The notes: a model not told the origin generated them from the letters alone. Shown: positions 17,501-26,510, counted from the stretch's first letter. The stretch is DNA of 64,000 nucleotides from Korobacter sp963703075 (GCA_963703075.1 OY969786.1:3286001-3350000); one strand, 5' to 3'. Numbers and translations: made by a program.

Positions 17501-17965
17501 GAGGTTCTGCCAGTCGCGGCCTTGCAACGGCAGCGACACGATCGCGTTGTTGGTGAAGGTGCCTTCCAGCGTCGCCGTCGTGTTATCGACCACCGGCGCT
17601 TCCTCGGTCACCGTAACCGTTTGCGCTTCGCTTCCCGGTACCAGCTCGAAATCGATGCGAATGCTGCGCGCCACTTCCAGGCGAATGTCCTGCTTCACCA
17701 GCTTGTTGAAACCTTTCGCCTCGGCGGTGATGGAATATAGGCCAGGTTCAAGATCCGGGACGTTGTACTCACCCACCGAGTTGGCGTGCACCGAGCGGCT
17801 CGTGCCTTTACCCACGTCGGTAATCACGATCTCTGCTCCGGGCATGACCGCGCCCGATTTGTCCTTCACGGTTCCGGCAATCGTTCCCTGGTAGGTCTGA
17901 GCCAGGAGCCCAGCCGCCAAAGAGAGGATGAATAGAAAAATGCTGCAAGAGCGAATTACGCGCAT
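14582..17965 (-). CDS. Oar-like TonB-dependent outer-membrane receptor with carboxypeptidase regulatory domain
   Basis: An 1127-residue protein. Residues 1-22 are a signal peptide (hydrophobic core, then LLAQT). Residues about 25-105 form a carboxypeptidase-regulatory-like beta sandwich (GTIAGTVKDKSGAVMPGAEIVI). A plug region follows (SLPLQGRDWQNLVILRPG, then NGNRYEDNNYIVDGIDDND), then a long beta-barrel ending with a strand at IQLGAKIIF with terminal Phe, as expected for outer-membrane insertion. Acidobacteria carry many of these receptors, thought to import polymer fragments or siderophores; the substrate is unknown. It stands alone, with about 190 bp to the regulator gene upstream. Confidence 0.92.
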   Translation of the reverse strand: MRVIRSCSIFLFILSLAAGLLAQTYQGTIAGTVKDKSGAVMPGAEIVITDVGKGTSRSVHANSVGEYNVPDLEPGLYSITAEAKGFNKLVKQDIRLEVARSIRIDFELVPGSEAQTVTVTEEAPVVDNTTATLEGTFTNNAIVSLPLQGRDWQNLVILRPGIQRSPGGGFLSITSNGNRYEDNNYIVDGIDDNDAYYGESVINSEGVQGTPATHLPIDAIQEFNVQESPEADYGLKPGAIVQLGIKSGTNAVHGTVYYFGRNSALDARNYFNPSSDPVSALRLHQYGASVGGPIIKDKLFFFANYEGVRDIVGNPVLLNTPVTVAGFGDGISIPDTIAACQPNCSPLSLQLAKLYPTNLGTYSSADPTLKPFDFNNSNREDNGIVKLDYHLNDRNTISGRYFIGDSFQVEEDSNVLLPIFMSQATTRAQVAGVSWAWTPTNTIVNQLRFGYNSFWQEIFSGDHGLSSSTFGIDTGVTDPLNSGMPQIRVSGFNNLGGNSSWPLLTTPNRTWQITDNVAQTKGKHNLKYGGEFRTGSTDNVRNTYGKGRFDFRSLDDFMTGDVRSARVFVGDSHRDISQKSFGFFAQDDWRMTQRLTVTMGVRYDVSLPITEAHNQLANFDPAVGLEQVGQQISQPYNTDWNNVAPRLGFAWDLFGDGKTVLRAGGGIIYEMPHISLFIGQNSADALGLGTIPTGALSVTPGGGTMAAGVAFPNYNWADPNTPVFGSITNQTLNCDPAADGPCSILGVDHNIKTPYVANWNVNIQHAFTPSSVLQIAYVGNRGIKLYSIRDINQDNWLLDWQANGSDPDHSDWDGQSGRPFTNPAICGTHCYPSLAYVDMLENKDSSIYHGLQVTFTQKPMHGLDFVAGYTWAKSLDDYSGNRSFTWENANNPLLEWGPANSDIRHRFTLAMTYTVPKLQRWDALLGGWQFSNIANLQTGEPLDYYDGSDYFSATESGNDRWNAYGDPGSFKWSFSGLPFYPAYQDSSSGQQFGDPRCLAIAAQQHSLDTLNYAGGCFISQTGAILIPPAWGQFGTMHRNSIRGPGYANWDVSLGKSFKLSERFNLQLRAELFNILNHPNFAGVDHDLSDGYLGTVGIPIYTPDVAASNPVVGSGGSRHIQLGAKIIF

Positions 17966-18157
17966 ACGAGCCCTCCTTCCCTGATTGTGTAGGGTTTACC
18001 AGCACAAAAATGCCTAGCTCTTTTGTGGAGGGCGAGTGTAGATGCGCGATGTCCGGAAAAGCAAGCAGAAACACACGATAGGTCGCAACGCGACTTATCC
18101 GCGTGAACGGATTGCCGATCCATCCTCACGTCCTTGCTATTCGGTTAGTCGATGATT

Positions 18158-18988
18158 TCAGCGATGGTTGCCGGTATTGGGGGTCTGCTTGGCCGGCTCT
18201 TGGGCCGGCGCTCCAGCCATGGCGTGCGCCGGTGAAAGGCCTTTTGCTTCTGCGTCGCCGCTCCCACCGCTTCGCGCTTTTTCCAGCAGGCGGTGATGCA
18301 TGCAGTAAAGTGCCAGTTCGAGACGGTCCGAAACACCCAGCTTGTCGTACACCTTGCGCAGATAGTTCTTCACCACCTGCTCCGTTGTGCCGATCTCCTG
18401 CGCGATGTCCTTATTCTTCATCCCCTGCGTAACCCCGGAGATGATCTGCAGTTCCTTTTCGCTTAAACGCGGCTGGTTGCGCGGCGCCATCAGTTGCGCC
18501 GCCTGCGCCCGGTAGGCCTCGATCACCCAGTTCACTCCGCGGTTGTCGAGCCATGTCTCCCCGTTATGTACCTTGCGAATACAACGCACCAGCAGGTCGG
18601 GCGAGACCGATCGCGAAAGAATGCCGGTCACTCCCCGGCGCAGCAGATCGCATGTATCGTGCTCGCCGATCTCGTTGCCGACGGTGATGACCCTGGTTTT
18701 GGGTGATTTTTCTAAGATTTCGGAGATCGCTTCCCCGGCGGAATTCGAAAGCGCAATCTCGAACAGCAGTACGTCGGTAGGATACTTCTGCACCCCGGCT
18801 ACGGCTTGCGCCAGGTTCTCCGCCTGCGCGACCACGCGGATGTCGTCTTCCAGCGCGAAAATCTTGCGTATCCCGACACGAAAGATCGCCTCGGAATCCG
18901 CAACCATTACGCGGATCACATCGCGGGTTGTTTCCGGCGCGTCGCCGGCATCAGCCCCGCTCGTGGACTGTGGTTTTTCGCTGGACAT
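18158..18988 (-). CDS. LuxR/NarL-type regulator with an atypical receiver domain
   Basis: A 276-residue protein. The receiver domain covers about residues 25-140 (IRVMVADSEAIFRVGI...), and the LuxR helix-turn-helix about 175-235 (LSEKELQIISGVTQGMKNKDIAQEIG..VVKNYLRKVYDKLGV). The segment that should read as V-L-x-D in the receiver is VLLFEIAL, so the phosphoacceptor Asp is replaced by Glu; the second residue of the acidic pocket is Ser. It may therefore act independently of phosphorylation or in a permanently active state. A low-complexity tail rich in Ala, Pro and Gly ends the protein. A PilZ gene starts upstream on the same strand, 14 bp away. Confidence 0.87.
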   Translation of the reverse strand: MSSEKPQSTSGADAGDAPETTRDVIRVMVADSEAIFRVGIRKIFALEDDIRVVAQAENLAQAVAGVQKYPTDVLLFEIALSNSAGEAISEILEKSPKTRVITVGNEIGEHDTCDLLRRGVTGILSRSVSPDLLVRCIRKVHNGETWLDNRGVNWVIEAYRAQAAQLMAPRNQPRLSEKELQIISGVTQGMKNKDIAQEIGTTEQVVKNYLRKVYDKLGVSDRLELALYCMHHRLLEKARSGGSGDAEAKGLSPAHAMAGAPAQEPAKQTPNTGNHR

Positions 18989-19002
18989 CCGACCCTATAG
19001 GG

Positions 19003-19329
19003 TCACCGGCGTTCGAACGAGTAGTCGTCGATCACTGCGGCTACGTCTGCCGGCCCCGATTTCTCTTCGGAGCAGCGTACCACGCGTCCTACACAATTCA
19101 CCAGCACATCCGTCGGTGTACCAACGACAGAAGCCGGCATGTTAATCGTAAATTCAATAGTCGAGCCTACCGCCACGGCTTTTTCGGCATGAAACAGTAC
19201 ACCGCCGGCGGAGATATCTGTTGTCATGGCCTGGTAGGTGCCCGACTCGGACCGGATTGCGACAGGCAGTTGGATGGGGAACCGAACTGCGCTGCGCATC
19301 TCGAGCGTTGAAACTAAAATGGCGTTCAT
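19003..19329 (-). CDS. PilZ-domain protein
   Basis: A 108-residue single PilZ domain. RSAVR followed by TDISAGGVLF gives the RxxxR and D/N-x-S-x-x-G motifs that bind cyclic di-GMP. It is followed 14 bp later by the LuxR-type gene, so the two probably form an operon that links cyclic di-GMP to gene control. The Met at 19329 just before the domain is chosen; earlier starts (19371 or a TTG at 19377) are possible but have no clear ribosome-binding site. Confidence 0.82.
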   Translation of the reverse strand: MNAILVSTLEMRSAVRFPIQLPVAIRSESGTYQAMTTDISAGGVLFHAEKAVAVGSTIEFTINMPASVVGTPTDVLVNCVGRVVRCSEEKSGPADVAAVIDDYSFERR

Positions 19330-19472
19330 GGACGACTGAACTATACCGGGGTTTCTGCTTAATCCCAACATTACCAAAGTATGGCTCGCTCTTACGAAAG
19401 GACTGCGAATGCATCCCGCCTAAATGCAACTCCAGCGCTGGTTTACGCGTGCTCCCGTTCCGCATTTGGAAC

Positions 19473-20864
19473 TTAGAAACGGGTCACTTCCGTGAAGTTG
19501 AAATCGCGCACCTTCATCGCCGGAACGACCATGTCGAAGCTCTCTTCCCCGCTCGCCCGCACGGGCACACTCATCGCCTCTACATTTGATAGTAAGTGGA
19601 TGAGTCCCTCGTTAAAGCGAAAGTTTCGAACTCCCGAAACTATCTTCCCCTTCTCCACCAGGAACGTGCCGTCCCGCGTCATCCCCGTCACGATCTTCTC
19701 GTAAGGATCCACCTCGCGGATGTACCACAGCCGCGTCACCAGGATTCCCCTCTCCGTGCTGTTTACCATCTGATCAACGGTCACAGGATTTTCCGGCGCA
19801 CCGAACACTACGTTCATCGGCGCCTCGCCCATCTCGTTCGGCAGCGGAAACCCGTGTCCTGTCGCCTCCACCTCGCCCACGCTCGCGCCCAGTTTCGCCT
19901 TCCGCATCAAGGCCGCGCTTGCCCGCGCGTACACCACGTTCTTCGGGACGCCCTTCTCCACCAGCTGCAACTTCTGCCGCCGTACCCCCTCGCCGTCGAA
20001 CGGGATCCCCGATTGCAAGGGATGGTATGCGTCATCGCTGATGTTGATTTCTTTTCCGAACAATTGTGTTTCCATGCGGTTGTTCAGGAACGACCGTTGG
20101 TCGAGCAGCGCTAGCCCACCGAAATCCCAGAACATGAATCCGACCAGGTCCAGCACCGCCGCCGGTTCCAGGATCACCGTGTACTTCCCCGCGGGAATCT
20201 CTTGCGGGTTCGCTGACAGCCGCGCTTTTTCCGCCGCAACCTCCGCCAATTTCCCGGCGTCGAACTCCGCCGCATTCGGCGCATTCGCTTTCTGCCAGCC
20301 CGAGGAATTCTCGCCAATCATCGTGATCGACGCTTCCGCGCTCGTCTGCCGGTGCCAGCGCACCACGCCGCGTGAATTGAACAGCCCCTCTACTTGTTTC
20401 CCCGACGCATAAGTGCCCGCCGCCGTCAGCCCGTGCTTCTTCCCCGCGGCCACCATCCGTTCAACCTGCGCCGCGCGGTCGTTCGCCGTGATCGCCGCCG
20501 TCGCCTCGAAGTACCGGTTCGGCGACTCCCTCTTCATCCCCGGGAATTCGACTTCTGCTGCCGTCGGCATCGGCAGCAAGTCCTCATCCGGATGCTGCAC
20601 CCGCGCCAGCGTCTCCGCCTGATGCATCACTCGCCGCAGGCTTTCATCGTCCGTCTTGTTGGTCGTCGCGCGCGCCGTGCGGCCGTCCATGTTCACCCGC
20701 ACTGACAGCGAATAGTTCTCTTCCGCCACGTTTTGCGTGATCCCGTTGTTGGCGAAGCGGGTCAGCGCAAACGCGCCTCCGCCGATCATCAGTTCCACTT
20801 CGTCGCCGGAGCTGTGCTTCCGCAGTCGTGCGAAAATTTCCTCTGCCTGTTCTTGCGTCAGCAT
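19473..20864 (-). CDS. pmbA: TldE/PmbA peptidase subunit
   Basis: A 463-residue protein of the TldD/PmbA family: an N-terminal alpha/beta part, SLSVRVNMDGRTARATTNK, and a C-terminal part with FMFWDFGGLALL and GILVTRLWYIREVDPYEKIVTGMTRDGTF. It lacks the HExxxH motif present in its partner, as expected for TldE. The TldD/TldE heterodimer degrades unfolded peptides and matures some peptide antibiotics and toxin-antitoxin antitoxins. The start codon lies one base after the tldD stop, so the two are translationally coupled. Confidence 0.93.
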   Translation of the reverse strand: MLTQEQAEEIFARLRKHSSGDEVELMIGGGAFALTRFANNGITQNVAEENYSLSVRVNMDGRTARATTNKTDDESLRRVMHQAETLARVQHPDEDLLPMPTAAEVEFPGMKRESPNRYFEATAAITANDRAAQVERMVAAGKKHGLTAAGTYASGKQVEGLFNSRGVVRWHRQTSAEASITMIGENSSGWQKANAPNAAEFDAGKLAEVAAEKARLSANPQEIPAGKYTVILEPAAVLDLVGFMFWDFGGLALLDQRSFLNNRMETQLFGKEINISDDAYHPLQSGIPFDGEGVRRQKLQLVEKGVPKNVVYARASAALMRKAKLGASVGEVEATGHGFPLPNEMGEAPMNVVFGAPENPVTVDQMVNSTERGILVTRLWYIREVDPYEKIVTGMTRDGTFLVEKGKIVSGVRNFRFNEGLIHLLSNVEAMSVPVRASGEESFDMVVPAMKVRDFNFTEVTRF

Positions 20865-20865
20865 C

Positions 20866-22332
20866 TCATGCTCCCTTGTAGGCGCTGCCCACCTTCACGT
20901 TGCGGAAGCGCGACGGCGCTGCGCCGTGTCCTGTGCCCATCACCTGTTGTGGCTGCCCCTTGCCGCAATTCGGCGTTCCCCACAACGTCCACTGGTCGCG
21001 CGAACATGTCGCATCCATCGAGTTCCAGAACTCCGTCGTGATCCCCGAGTACGAAGGATTCTTCAGCATCCGTCCCAGCTTGCCGTTCTTGATCTCCCAT
21101 CCAATCTCACACCCGAACTGGAAGTTGTAACGCTTGTCGTCAATCGACCACGAGCGATTGGTCTGCATGTAAATCCCGTCGTCGGTATCCGCGATCAGTT
21201 GCTCGAAGGTCAACGGCTTCTCGCCCGGCAGCAGGCTCACATTCGTCATCCGCACAATCGGCACCCGCGCCCAGTTCTCCGCCCGCAGGCATCCCCCGCT
21301 GCGGTTCAGTCCCACGATCGCCGCCGTATCGCGCGACGACAAATATCCTTTGAACTGCCCGCGGCTGATGATCGGGATGGATTGCGCCTGCACTCCTTCG
21401 TCGTCGTAGGCAAACGTTCCCAGCCCCGGCCCGTGCGCTTCGGTTGCGTCCGCCACCACGTTCACCAGTTCGCTCCCATACTTCAACGTGTTCAACTTTT
21501 CCAGCGTCAGGAACGACGTGCCCGCAAAATTTGCCTCCATCCCCAGCACACGGTCCAATTCAATCGGGTGTCCAATCGACTCGTGAATCTGCAATCCCAC
21601 CTGTGACGAGTCGAGCACGACGGTTCGCCGTCCCTCCGGACACTGCTCCGCCTTGTGCAGCGCCACCGCCTCCTCACCGATCCGCCGCGCATTCTCTACC
21701 AGCTTCAATTCGCTGATCAGTTCATACCCGCGGTTCTGCCACTGCCCGCCAAACGAGTTCGGATACGACCGCTTCATAATTTGCTCGCCGGCAAACGAAT
21801 ACGCCGCGAAGCCCGCGCCCGTCGTGACTCGCGTCTGGTGGATTTCCGCTCCTTCGCTGTTGTAGAACCATTGCTCGTAACGCCGGAAGTTCAGGTTCGT
21901 CTCCGCCAGCGTCACTCCTTCCACTGAGCGCAGCTCTGCATCGATCTTCATCAGTAGGTCGAGGTTCTCTTCAATTGAAATTCCGAACGGGTCGATGGCA
22001 CAGGGCGAAGACCAGTCCACCTGCACCGCCTTCTCCGGCGCCAGCCGCAGCTCGCTCGACTTCACCCGCGCCGACGCCTTGGCGATCTGTACCGCTTCCG
22101 CCGCACAGCTCTCCATGCCCTCGCGCGAAAGGTCTTCCGTCGCCGCGAAACCAAACGCACCATCGGCGATGACCCGGATCCCGCAACCCATCGACTCGCT
22201 GTCCGATGCGCTGCCGATCTTGCCATTCTTGGTCGCCAACGCCCGGTCGCGTTCGTCCACGATCCGCACCTCGGCATGTGAAGCCCCGCGCATTCGCGCC
22301 GTCTCTAATGCCCAACTCGCAATTTGTCTCAT
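20866..22332 (-). CDS. tldD: TldD metallopeptidase subunit
   Basis: A 488-residue protein with the metal-binding motif HESIGHPIE, an HExxxH signature, and the C-terminal GTPNCGKGQPQQVMGTGHGAAPSRFRNVKVG segment typical of TldD. The start at 22332 (MRQIASWALETARM) matches the family N-terminus; a frame extending 28 codons upstream looks non-coding. It forms a heterodimer with the TldE product encoded one base downstream. Cytoplasmic protease role as known from E. coli; natural substrates here are unknown. Confidence 0.93.
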   Translation of the reverse strand: MRQIASWALETARMRGASHAEVRIVDERDRALATKNGKIGSASDSESMGCGIRVIADGAFGFAATEDLSREGMESCAAEAVQIAKASARVKSSELRLAPEKAVQVDWSSPCAIDPFGISIEENLDLLMKIDAELRSVEGVTLAETNLNFRRYEQWFYNSEGAEIHQTRVTTGAGFAAYSFAGEQIMKRSYPNSFGGQWQNRGYELISELKLVENARRIGEEAVALHKAEQCPEGRRTVVLDSSQVGLQIHESIGHPIELDRVLGMEANFAGTSFLTLEKLNTLKYGSELVNVVADATEAHGPGLGTFAYDDEGVQAQSIPIISRGQFKGYLSSRDTAAIVGLNRSGGCLRAENWARVPIVRMTNVSLLPGEKPLTFEQLIADTDDGIYMQTNRSWSIDDKRYNFQFGCEIGWEIKNGKLGRMLKNPSYSGITTEFWNSMDATCSRDQWTLWGTPNCGKGQPQQVMGTGHGAAPSRFRNVKVGSAYKGA

Positions 22333-22633
22333 GGGATGTTTTCCGTGCCGAACGGCACCTGAGAATGCTAAATCAAAACCTAACTCCCTGTCCGGCCGGC
22401 GCCGGCGTCCCCGCATTCTTCGGATTTCACCCCCGGAATCCCTAGTTTCGTCCCTGAGATGTGCGGATTAGCCCCAGGACCGCTTAAATACTGGCTTCGT
22501 GCCCCTCCGGCCTGTAAATAAATTCGCTCCACCGGCCCGGAATTGGAGTTAAATAGAAACCGCCAAGTTCCAATATGGGGCTGGCGTAACGAGTCCTCTC
22601 GGGACTCGAGGGGTCATTCGCAGGGGGTGGCAT
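22333..22633. promoter_or_regulatory. Divergent intergenic region between tldD and the TPR gene
   Basis: About 300 bp separate the tldD start from the plus-strand TPR gene, so both promoters should lie here. I could not fix a clear -35/-10 pair. An AT-richer part at about 22490-22560 is the most promoter-like piece. Confidence 0.4.
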
Positions 22634-23446
22634 GTGGCACGTCACTTTTCTCTTGTCGTCTGTTCTTTGTTTTTGAGCTTGCCTCTTTTGGCACAGACAC
22701 CGGTCTCGCAGCAACCAGCGCCTCCCGAGGGTCTGCAGGAACGCGCTGACCAGCTTCGGCTTCTGCCGCTCGACACGTCCACCGCGGCCCAGCTCGAAGA
22801 TCAGGGAGACTTGCTTCGCGCGCACAATCTTCATCTCGACGCGCTCGATAGCTACCAGGCCGCGATCCGCAAGCAACCGTCGGCCGCACTCTACAACAAG
22901 CTCGGCATTACCTACGTTCTCCTGCGCCGTCCCGCCGACGCCCAGGCCTGCATCCAGCGCGCCATCAAGATGGAGAAAAACTATGCCGACGCCTGGAATA
23001 ACCTGGCGAGCGTCTTCTATATGGGTGGCGATTTCCGCCGCGCCATTAAAGACTACGAGCATGCCATCCGGATCAACGACCTGAACGCCTCCTATCACAG
23101 CAATCTTGGGTCGGCCTATTTCAACCGCCACGATCTTGTGAGGGCGTCTCGCGAATATCAGATCGCGCTGAAGATGGATCCTTACGTGTTCGAGCGTTCT
23201 TCGCGCTCCGGTATCTCTGCCTTGATGGGCAAGCCGACCGACCGCGCCGAGTTCGAATACATCATGGCCAAGCTCTTCGCCCAGAGTGGCGATCCCGCCG
23301 ATGCCCTCTTGCACCTGCGGAAAGCGCTCGAAGAAGGCTACAAAAACATCAATAACGTCTATAAAGACCAGGAATTCGCCACCGTACGCACCGATCAGCG
23401 CTTCATCGATCTCATGTCGCAGAAGCCCGAACCCATTCCTCAGTAA
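22634..23446 (+). CDS. Secreted TPR-repeat protein
   Basis: A 270-residue protein starting at GTG just after a purine-rich GGGGGTGG. Residues 1-20 form a signal peptide ending LLAQT. Several tetratricopeptide repeats follow: LDSYQAAIRKQPSAALYNKLG, AQACIQRAIKMEKNYADAWNNLA and RAIKDYEHAIRINDLNASYHSNLG. TPR repeats usually mediate protein contacts, so a periplasmic scaffold is likely. It is a single gene, divergent from the tldDE operon. A long frame on the opposite strand across the same region is a GC-rich shadow. Confidence 0.85.
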   Translation: MARHFSLVVCSLFLSLPLLAQTPVSQQPAPPEGLQERADQLRLLPLDTSTAAQLEDQGDLLRAHNLHLDALDSYQAAIRKQPSAALYNKLGITYVLLRRPADAQACIQRAIKMEKNYADAWNNLASVFYMGGDFRRAIKDYEHAIRINDLNASYHSNLGSAYFNRHDLVRASREYQIALKMDPYVFERSSRSGISALMGKPTDRAEFEYIMAKLFAQSGDPADALLHLRKALEEGYKNINNVYKDQEFATVRTDQRFIDLMSQKPEPIPQ

Positions 23447-23802
23447 CTCGCGGCGGCAGGGTGGAAGCAACGTCCGCCCTGCGCCCGTCTATCTTGGCGA
23501 ATACACTGAATTCTGCCACTGCTTTCAACTCCGGGCCCCCCATTATGATCCAAGACCTGCCATTTCCATGGGCGGCGAAGAGGGCTTCCTATGCGAGGTC
23601 GCCTTTTTCCGGCGAACCTTGGCACGGCGGTCCGTTCGCTTGAGATTTAGCTGCAGGAATCACAAGAGGCCCGCCCCAACTTACCAAAAATGTCGTGAGT
23701 GAGGACCGGGCCTCCCAGAGTACAGATCGCAGAGCAGCACCCAACCGGATTCCGCCCCAATCCAGTCATAGCGAGACCCGCGTTTGCCACTCAGGTTTCA
23801 AC
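23447..23802. other. Intergenic stretch without recognised content
   Basis: Between the end of the TPR gene and the end of the convergent secreted-protein gene. A GC-rich near-inverted repeat lies at about 23456-23500 (GGCAGGG with CCCTGC), with no T-run. I see no gene or regulatory element I can support. Confidence 0.4.
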
Positions 23803-24414
23803 CTACTCGACTTTTTGGAATCCGGTCTCCATGGTCACCCTCGATCCAAGGATTTTGCCTTGGATGTGAGCGAGCAGGGTGCCCGACTCGTCCCACTGGT
23901 CGATGGTGAATCTTCCCGAAGTTCCCAGCCCTTTCTCACTCAGCGTCAGCCATTGCTGAATGCGGGCGGGACCAACCAGGTGAAGCCCTGTGGGATCATA
24001 AGAGATTCCAAAGTGGTTCATCCGATACTGCCGCGGTCCAGTCTTTATCCATTCCCCGAGGCAAACGTTACCGGTCAGGGGAGAGCGCAGGCCAGAAATG
24101 TTGATCTCCGTGCCGTCGCTATGCCACTGAGCGTAGCCAGCATCAATCTCCGTACCGTCTGGGACGCCCTCACTGCCTTCGGAGATCCAATGCTCTTTCC
24201 AGGTTCCGACAATCGAAGGTTCGGCGGCAGCGGGCTCATCCCCACCGGGAGACGACGCCAGCAACAGGTACGGCGAACCGAACATATGCTGCGAATTGAG
24301 CTTGAATGATGCGGGTTGATACTGGCCGCAGCCGGCATGTGCGTAGGGAATCACCAGCGCGGCGAATACCAGCGCACTCAACATTGACACGATTCTCATC
24401 TTTCCTGATCTCAT
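23803..24414 (-). CDS. Secreted hypothetical protein
   Basis: A 203-residue protein with a clear signal peptide (MRIVSMLSALVFAALVIPYAHA). The Met at 24414 is preceded by AGGAGGAAGTT, a strong ribosome site, so longer frames are rejected. The mature part has a repeated beta-strand look, IVGTWKEHWISEG, then a strand LTGNVCLGEWIKTG, and FTIDQWDESGTLLAHIQG, which resembles small lipocalin-like or beta-barrel secreted proteins of acidobacteria. It is divergent from the CadC-like regulator gene, which may control it. No named family. Confidence 0.72.
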   Translation of the reverse strand: MRSGKMRIVSMLSALVFAALVIPYAHAGCGQYQPASFKLNSQHMFGSPYLLLASSPGGDEPAAAEPSIVGTWKEHWISEGSEGVPDGTEIDAGYAQWHSDGTEINISGLRSPLTGNVCLGEWIKTGPRQYRMNHFGISYDPTGLHLVGPARIQQWLTLSEKGLGTSGRFTIDQWDESGTLLAHIQGKILGSRVTMETGFQKVE

Positions 24415-24572
24415 AACTTCCTCCTGGCCGCGGGACTTTTCCGGCTCGAAACCATAAGACTCAAATTCGAGTTTGCGAACAATGGAGGAAGGTAAATTCA
24501 GAGGTAAAGAAAGATGAAGATGTAACTGCTTCAATCTAGAGGAGAACTACCGGCGATGGTTCTCGCCAATGT

Positions 24573-24596
24573 TATACTTCAGCACCCTGGGGGGAG
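24573..24596 (+). promoter_or_regulatory. Likely -10 box and ribosome site of the CadC-like gene
   Basis: TATACT at 24573-24578 followed 10 bp later by a GGGGGGAG ribosome-binding stretch (24589-24596) and a GTG start at 24600. No convincing -35 box is seen, which may mean an activator is needed. Confidence 0.45.
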
Positions 24597-24599
24597 TAG

Positions 24600-26510
24600 G
24601 TGGCTGTCGTCGTCTATCAGTTTGGCGAGTTCAGCCTTCATTGCGGCAAGTTTGAGCTCAGCCGCAACGGACGCCGGCTCAAGCTTGAGCGGAAGCCTCT
24701 CGAACTTCTCCTCCTCCTGGTCACCCGACACGGACAAGTCGTCTCCCGGGAGGAAATCGCGGACCGCCTCTGGAGTCGGGAAGTCTTCGTCGACATCGAA
24801 CACGGAATCAATACGGCCATCCGTAAAATTCGCCAGACCCTTGGGGACAGCCCCGACCTTCCACAGTTCGTCCAAACAATCTCCGGCTCCGGTTACCGGT
24901 TCATCGCACCCGTTACAGCAGTTGAGCCAGAAGTCATTGGGCCCGCCGGATCACCTGACGGTCCGGTCGAGCTTCCTCCCGTTTTATCGGAGATCTCTGC
25001 TCCGCAGGAGATCCCTGGCGCGCTGACCACCCGGTCTGCTCTTACATCCCGGCGCAGGCTTTGGCTCGCCATCGCCCTATGCGCCTTCAGCCTCGTCGCA
25101 ATTGCTATCCTCACTCTAAACTCCCATTTGCTCGCTGCCCGCTTCCTCTCTCGCGACAGTCGCGCCGGCATCGGCTCGATTGCCGTGCTGCCTCTCCAGA
25201 ATCTCTCCGGAGATCCAGGGCAGGAGTACTTTGCCGACGGCATGACCGACGAACTCATCACTGAGCTCGCCCGTATTCCCAATCTTCGTGTTGTCTCACG
25301 AACCTCCGTCATGGCCGATAAGGGTTCCGCGCGACCGCTCTCCGAGATCGCCCGCCAGCTCCACGTCGACGCCATCGTCGAAGGTTCCATCGTGCGCTCC
25401 GGCGACCGTATCCGTATCACCGCCCAGCTCATTGATGCCCGCACAGACCGTCATCTCTGGGCCCAGTCCTTCGAGGGCTCTGCTTCTGACGTCCTCTCGC
25501 TCCAGGACAGCGTCGCTCAGCAGATCGCGAGTCAGGCCAGAGTCGTCCTCGTCGCCCCCTCGCCCCGCGCGCCTGTCAACCCAGCCGCGCACGACGCCTA
25601 CCTCCGGGGCCGCTACTTTTTCAATAAACAGGACTACTCTCACAGCCTCAATTCGTTCGAGCAAGCGATTGCCCTTGACCCCGGTTACGCCTCCGCCTAC
25701 GCCGGCTACGCCTCAGCGCTCGACGCCGCTACCACCTACGGCATTGGCGCCCCCCAACAACTCATGCCCAAAGCCATCGCCGCTGCCCAGCGCGCCATCC
25801 AGCTCGACCCCCAAAACGGTGAAGCCTACACCGCGCTCGGCAGCGTCCAGACTATCTACGAATGGGATTGGTCTGCGGCGGAGCAGAACCTGATCCGCGG
25901 GATCGCCCTCAATCCCAACGACTCCATTGCAGAGTTCAAGTATGCAATCTACCTCGAGGCCGTTGGGCGCCCGCAGGATGCTGTCGCTCACATGCGCCGC
26001 GCGCTTCAGCTCGACCCGCTCTCCTTCCTCCTCAACCGTCGCCTGGGCGTTGCTCTTTACTACGACCGCAAATACGACGCCGCAATTGCACAACTCCAGC
26101 GAGCCGCCGAGATGGAACCATCCTCCAGCTCCGTCGAACACTATCTGAGCCTCATCTACGAGCAGAAGGGTGACCACGACGAAGCGGTGAAGCATAACCT
26201 CTTAGCACTGCACGAGTTCGAGCCGCAGCTCGACAGCGCCGCTCTTCTTAAGGTATACCGGCAGCACGGATGGGAAGCCTATTGGCGGGGGCGCACCAGG
26301 GTTTTCACCCCCTCGGGCGGCCGGTGCATCTCTTATGAGATCGGCGTCGATAATCTTCGCGTCAATGATCTCGACCATGCCTTCGACTCGTTCCAACACG
26401 CGATCAACGGCCGCTGCTTCAGCATGGCATTCATTCGCGTGGACCCGCTCTTTGACTCTGTGCGCCAAGATCCGCGGTACGCTGCTCTCATTGCGCGTAT
26501 GCACCCGTAG
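24600..26510 (+). CDS. CadC-like transcriptional regulator with winged helix, membrane helix and TPR repeats
   Basis: A 636-residue protein. Residues 1-100 form an OmpR-type winged helix (FELSRNGRRLKLERKPLELLLLLV...SREEIADRLW...SGSGYRFIAPV). A transmembrane helix follows at about 158-180 (LWLAIALCAFSLVAIAILTL). Next comes a FlgO/TolB-N-like domain (SIAVLPLQNLSGDPGQEYFADGMTDELITELARIP), then TPR repeats to the C-terminus. Such fusions sense signals outside the cell and bind DNA inside; acidobacteria have many. Start is GTG at 24600. A secreted protein gene lies divergently 185 bp away and is a plausible target. Confidence 0.88.
   Translation: MAVVVYQFGEFSLHCGKFELSRNGRRLKLERKPLELLLLLVTRHGQVVSREEIADRLWSREVFVDIEHGINTAIRKIRQTLGDSPDLPQFVQTISGSGYRFIAPVTAVEPEVIGPAGSPDGPVELPPVLSEISAPQEIPGALTTRSALTSRRRLWLAIALCAFSLVAIAILTLNSHLLAARFLSRDSRAGIGSIAVLPLQNLSGDPGQEYFADGMTDELITELARIPNLRVVSRTSVMADKGSARPLSEIARQLHVDAIVEGSIVRSGDRIRITAQLIDARTDRHLWAQSFEGSASDVLSLQDSVAQQIASQARVVLVAPSPRAPVNPAAHDAYLRGRYFFNKQDYSHSLNSFEQAIALDPGYASAYAGYASALDAATTYGIGAPQQLMPKAIAAAQRAIQLDPQNGEAYTALGSVQTIYEWDWSAAEQNLIRGIALNPNDSIAEFKYAIYLEAVGRPQDAVAHMRRALQLDPLSFLLNRRLGVALYYDRKYDAAIAQLQRAAEMEPSSSSVEHYLSLIYEQKGDHDEAVKHNLLALHEFEPQLDSAALLKVYRQHGWEAYWRGRTRVFTPSGGRCISYEIGVDNLRVNDLDHAFDSFQHAINGRCFSMAFIRVDPLFDSVRQDPRYAALIARMHP

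Noticed and set aside
22484..23470. Minus-strand frame across the TPR gene
   Set aside because: The plus-strand frame has a signal peptide and TPR repeats; the minus-strand product is low-complexity shadow.
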